Below are positions 61,259 through 64,000 of a DNA stretch of 64,000 nt, piece by piece. Each line of letters starts with the position of its first letter. The first letter of the stretch is position 1. Source of the DNA: Athripsodes cinereus (Eukaryota; Arthropoda; Insecta; Trichoptera; Leptoceridae); NCBI GenBank assembly GCA_947579605.1, contig OX388318.1, positions 1,860,001-1,924,000 of the forward strand, given 5' to 3'. Both the position numbers and the translations under genes were made by a program. The notes under the pieces were generated by a model. The model ran no database searches, was not told the origin of the DNA, and worked only from the letters and a program-made list of their open reading frames with translations.

Positions 61259-64000
61259 GATTCTGCAGTGGAACTGCAGAAGTCTTAGCAATAAAAAAAA
61301 TGAACTTCTCAGTCTTCTGTCAACCTCTTCCATCGACGTAGCGGTGGTCCAGGAGACGTGGCTAATCCCGGGTTCTCATTTTAGCATCCCGGGCTACCAT
61401 TGTGTTCGGGACGACCGCGTTGATGGTAAAGGTGGTTCTGCCATCTTCATCAAAAAACAAATTCCTTTCTTTCCCATCACAATTACTACCTCTAACCGTA
61501 GCTACGAGATCTGTGCTATTCAAACCCTGAACATCAATATATATTCTATATACATTCCCCCCTCTCCAAAGCCTAATTTGGACTCACTCACGTCACTCTT
61601 CTCTCTCTTTTCTCCTCCCTGCCTAATATTGGGAGATTTCAATTCCCATCATAACCTGTGGGGCTCAAGCCAAACCGACAGAATGGGTCGTCAGATCCTT
61701 GACCTTATGAATGAATCCCACTTATGCCTTCTCAATAATGGGACCCCAACTAGATTCCAAAATCCCAACCAGCGCCCTAGCGCAGTGGACCTGTCACTCG
61801 CCGACCCTTCTCTTTCACCCCTTTACTCCTGGTCTGTGATGGACGATCCTTGTGGAAGTGATCACTTCCCAATTCTGCTCGTACCCCCACAACCTTTCAT
61901 TCTTTCTTCTTCGCTCTCACTAAAAATAAAGAGGCACAATCTTGCAAGGATTGACTGGATGAAATATAGTCAAACTGTAGAGAATAGAATCCCATCCCTA
62001 CCTACAGTTAATCCTGACGACATCTCGGCATGCTACGAACAATTCGTAGAACTTATAACCGAATCTGTCGAGTCTTCAATTCCAAAAAAATCTGAGAGAA
62101 AACTCCGCAGACCTCCCCCTGCCCCTTGGTGGGACCAAGATTGTGAGAACGCAGTTAACGACAGGAGACTTGCGGCGCTCGTTTTCAGACAGTACAAAAC
62201 CCAGGATAATTTCATTCACTTTAAACATGTCGAGGCCAAAACCAAAAGAACCTTGAAAAAGAAAAAAAAGCAGGGTTGGAAAGACTTCTGTTCCTCTTTG
62301 TCCCCTGACACACCGCTTTCTAGGATCTGGGACAATATTAAGAGATTTAGAGGGGTATTCTCACCTCCTAAACTCCATCCATCCTCAGACAAATGGATCC
62401 TTGAATTCGCGGACAGACTAGCCCCCCCTTCAGTGCCAAATCACAATGAAATTTCTCATTCCTATTCCCACCCTCCTCTTGGAGAGATTGACAAGGAGTT
62501 CAGCGACGAAGAACTAAGGCTAGTCCTGGAGTGCACTTCGGATACATCCCCGGGAATCGATGGAATAACATACAGCCTTTTACAAAGACTACAAACGGTT
62601 TCACTAGACTATTTACTCAACATTATTAATACTATTTTCATTACAGGCAAATTACCTTGCTCGTGGAAGACTCAGATCATTGTTCCAATCTTGAAAGCTG
62701 AAGCTGACCCAAATCTGGGCCAATCATATCGACCAATTGCACTCTCCTCAGCAATAGCCAAAACTACAGAACACATGGTGAAAAATCGGCTAGATTGGTT
62801 CATAGAAGGTAACAGGAAGTTGCCTCCTTGCCTATTCGGCTTCAGGAAGAGAATGGGAGTCATGGACAGTGTAGCCACCTTGGTCACAGATGTCCACGTA
62901 TCCTTATCCAAGAGAGAGCTCTTGGGAGGTGTATGCTTGGACATCAATAGTGCTTTTGATAATGTTATTATTCCTAAATTGTGTGCAAAGCTTGATCATT
63001 TGGGCATTCCTCCTACCCTCTCCTCCTTTATCCGCAATCTTCTATCTGGACGTGAACTGATAATTAATGCCCGTAATCATCCTCCTATCAGGAGAACTGT
63101 TCACAGAGGATTGCCGCAGGGCTCAGTGCTCTCACCCATTCTATTCAACTTGTACACACATGATATCTCGCAGTCCCTATCCTCGGATGTCCAAATTCTA
63201 CAATACGCGGATGATCTGTTCGTTTATAGCTCAAATAAATCCATAGACACCCTCCAGGCCTCCTTGCAATCTTCACTTTCTTCTCTGAACTGTTGGATGT
63301 CAGACCACGGTTTTACACTTTCCTCCCAGAAATGTAAAAGCATTGTATTCTCCAGAAAACTCCATCCAGTCCTCCTGAAAGTTAAAGTGGACCAACAGTT
63401 GATCAATTCTGTTAACAAAATAAGATTCCTGGGGGTCATATTGGACTCTGGTCTTAGATGGAATTCTTTCATTGAACACTTACACTCCAAGTGTCAGGCC
63501 GGTCTCAATGTCATGAGAGCCGTTTCCAGGGTCTGGTGGGGTTGCCACCCCTCGACACAAAAAATTTTCTACACTGCATTTATCCGCAGCCACTTGGACT
63601 TTGGATCCTTCCTAATAGCCCCAACTTCCAAGAAAAACTTGTTGAGACTGGACCGGATCCAGTCTCAGTCTCTTCGGTTGATTACGGGTGCGATGAGATC
63701 CTCCCCTGTCAACGCCTTACAGGTGGAGGCTGCAGACCCCCCACTTGAACTACGCAGACAGCTCGTATGTGACAGATTTTTAGTCAAAATCTTGCGTATC
63801 ATCGATCACCCGCTGTCTCACAAACTTCAGCTCCTCTCTTACTTGGTAACCCATTTACCGGTATGGAGAGGTAAAGATCCACCGACTCTTGTTACTAGCT
63901 ATAGAAAAATCCAAACTCCCTTGTTGGAGAGCTTCGCAGTTCTTCCTGTATACTCTATGTCGTTTTCCACTCTAAGTTTTAAACCAAAAGTTATTCTCAA
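61221..64000 (+). CDS. LINE ORF2: endonuclease and reverse transcriptase (runs off window)
   Basis: From ATG 61221 the frame is open for over 926 codons to the window end. The apurinic-type endonuclease covers about residues 13-235: ILQWNCRSLSNKK, VVQETWL, LGDFNSHHNLWGS and GSDHFPIL with the catalytic E, D and DH set. The reverse transcriptase follows at about 430-720: SPGIDGITYSLLQ, SYRPIALSS, LDINSAFDNV, GLPQGSVLSPILFNLY and catalytic QYADDLFVY, then the thumb (RFLGVILDSGLRW) and SHLDFGSFL. The layout fits the I/R1/Ingi group; any RNase H domain would be beyond 64000. All catalytic residues seen are intact, so this copy may be mobile. Confidence 0.92.
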   Translation, partial: MGNPQPPPPLLPKILQWNCRSLSNKKNELLSLLSTSSIDVAVVQETWLIPGSHFSIPGYHCVRDDRVDGKGGSAIFIKKQIPFFPITITTSNRSYEICAIQTLNINIYSIYIPPSPKPNLDSLTSLFSLFSPPCLILGDFNSHHNLWGSSQTDRMGRQILDLMNESHLCLLNNGTPTRFQNPNQRPSAVDLSLADPSLSPLYSWSVMDDPCGSDHFPILLVPPQPFILSSSLSLKIKRHNLARIDWMKYSQTVENRIPSLPTVNPDDISACYEQFVELITESVESSIPKKSERKLRRPPPAPWWDQDCENAVNDRRLAALVFRQYKTQDNFIHFKHVEAKTKRTLKKKKKQGWKDFCSSLSPDTPLSRIWDNIKRFRGVFSPPKLHPSSDKWILEFADRLAPPSVPNHNEISHSYSHPPLGEIDKEFSDEELRLVLECTSDTSPGIDGITYSLLQRLQTVSLDYLLNIINTIFITGKLPCSWKTQIIVPILKAEADPNLGQSYRPIALSSAIAKTTEHMVKNRLDWFIEGNRKLPPCLFGFRKRMGVMDSVATLVTDVHVSLSKRELLGGVCLDINSAFDNVIIPKLCAKLDHLGIPPTLSSFIRNLLSGRELIINARNHPPIRRTVHRGLPQGSVLSPILFNLYTHDISQSLSSDVQILQYADDLFVYSSNKSIDTLQASLQSSLSSLNCWMSDHGFTLSSQKCKSIVFSRKLHPVLLKVKVDQQLINSVNKIRFLGVILDSGLRWNSFIEHLHSKCQAGLNVMRAVSRVWWGCHPSTQKIFYTAFIRSHLDFGSFLIAPTSKKNLLRLDRIQSQSLRLITGAMRSSPVNALQVEAADPPLELRRQLVCDRFLVKILRIIDHPLSHKLQLLSYLVTHLPVWRGKDPPTLVTSYRKIQTPLLESFAVLPVYSMSFSTLSFKPKVIL

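Overview
The window is animal nuclear DNA, most likely from an insect. It is AT-rich, its genes have GT-AG introns, it holds an Eps15-type endocytic gene end and an nrf-6-type acyltransferase gene, and it is crowded with LINEs, Ty3/gypsy LTR elements and TIR transposons. The order (for example Hemiptera or Lepidoptera) cannot be fixed from the sequence alone.

Host genes. (1) 344-1222 (+) is the terminal coding exon of an Eps15-like endocytic adaptor, with DPF motifs and two C-terminal UIM-like motifs. (2) 14131-49495 (-) is a complete 11-exon gene for a 649-residue nose-resistant-to-fluoxetine-6-like membrane acyltransferase. Its signal-peptide exon (49414-49495) lies 28.2 kb upstream of exon 2, and the exon phases add up exactly. 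(3) Inside that first intron, on the same strand, is a C2H2 zinc-finger gene (35213-36355) with nine nearly identical fingers. (4) 57769-58402 (-) is a decayed two-exon THAP-type zinc-finger gene or transposon relic.

Layout. 1-1.3 kb is the Eps15 end. 1.3-14 kb is AT-rich intergenic DNA with LINE ends, TIR elements and degenerate tandem repeats. 14.1-21.2 kb holds exons 11 to 2 of the acyltransferase, with MITEs and LINE ends in the introns. 21.4-49.4 kb is the giant first intron: a gypsy element (21970-28339), a CR1/L2-like reverse transcriptase relic, a CCCGGG-rich TIR element, a TTAA-flanked element, an RTE endonuclease relic, the zinc-finger gene, hAT-like MITEs, a hairpin array, a 2.4-kb TIR element with an 8-bp target duplication, a 1-kb TIR element with its own ORF, and a pogo-like element. 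50.9-56.2 kb is a nest of insertions: a hAT-like MITE holds a LINE, which holds a solo LTR and another LINE end. 59.8-64 kb is an apparently intact I/R1-group LINE that runs off the window.

The most unusual object is the gypsy element. Its Gag starts with a SAP-like domain. Beyond the integrase GPY/F module the same reading frame continues, after one TAA codon, into a TARG1/OARD1-like macro domain with the two expected catalytic residues and then a CCCH zinc finger. The two LTRs differ by one substitution and one T-run length change, apart from a SINE-like insertion in one of them, so the insertion looks recent.
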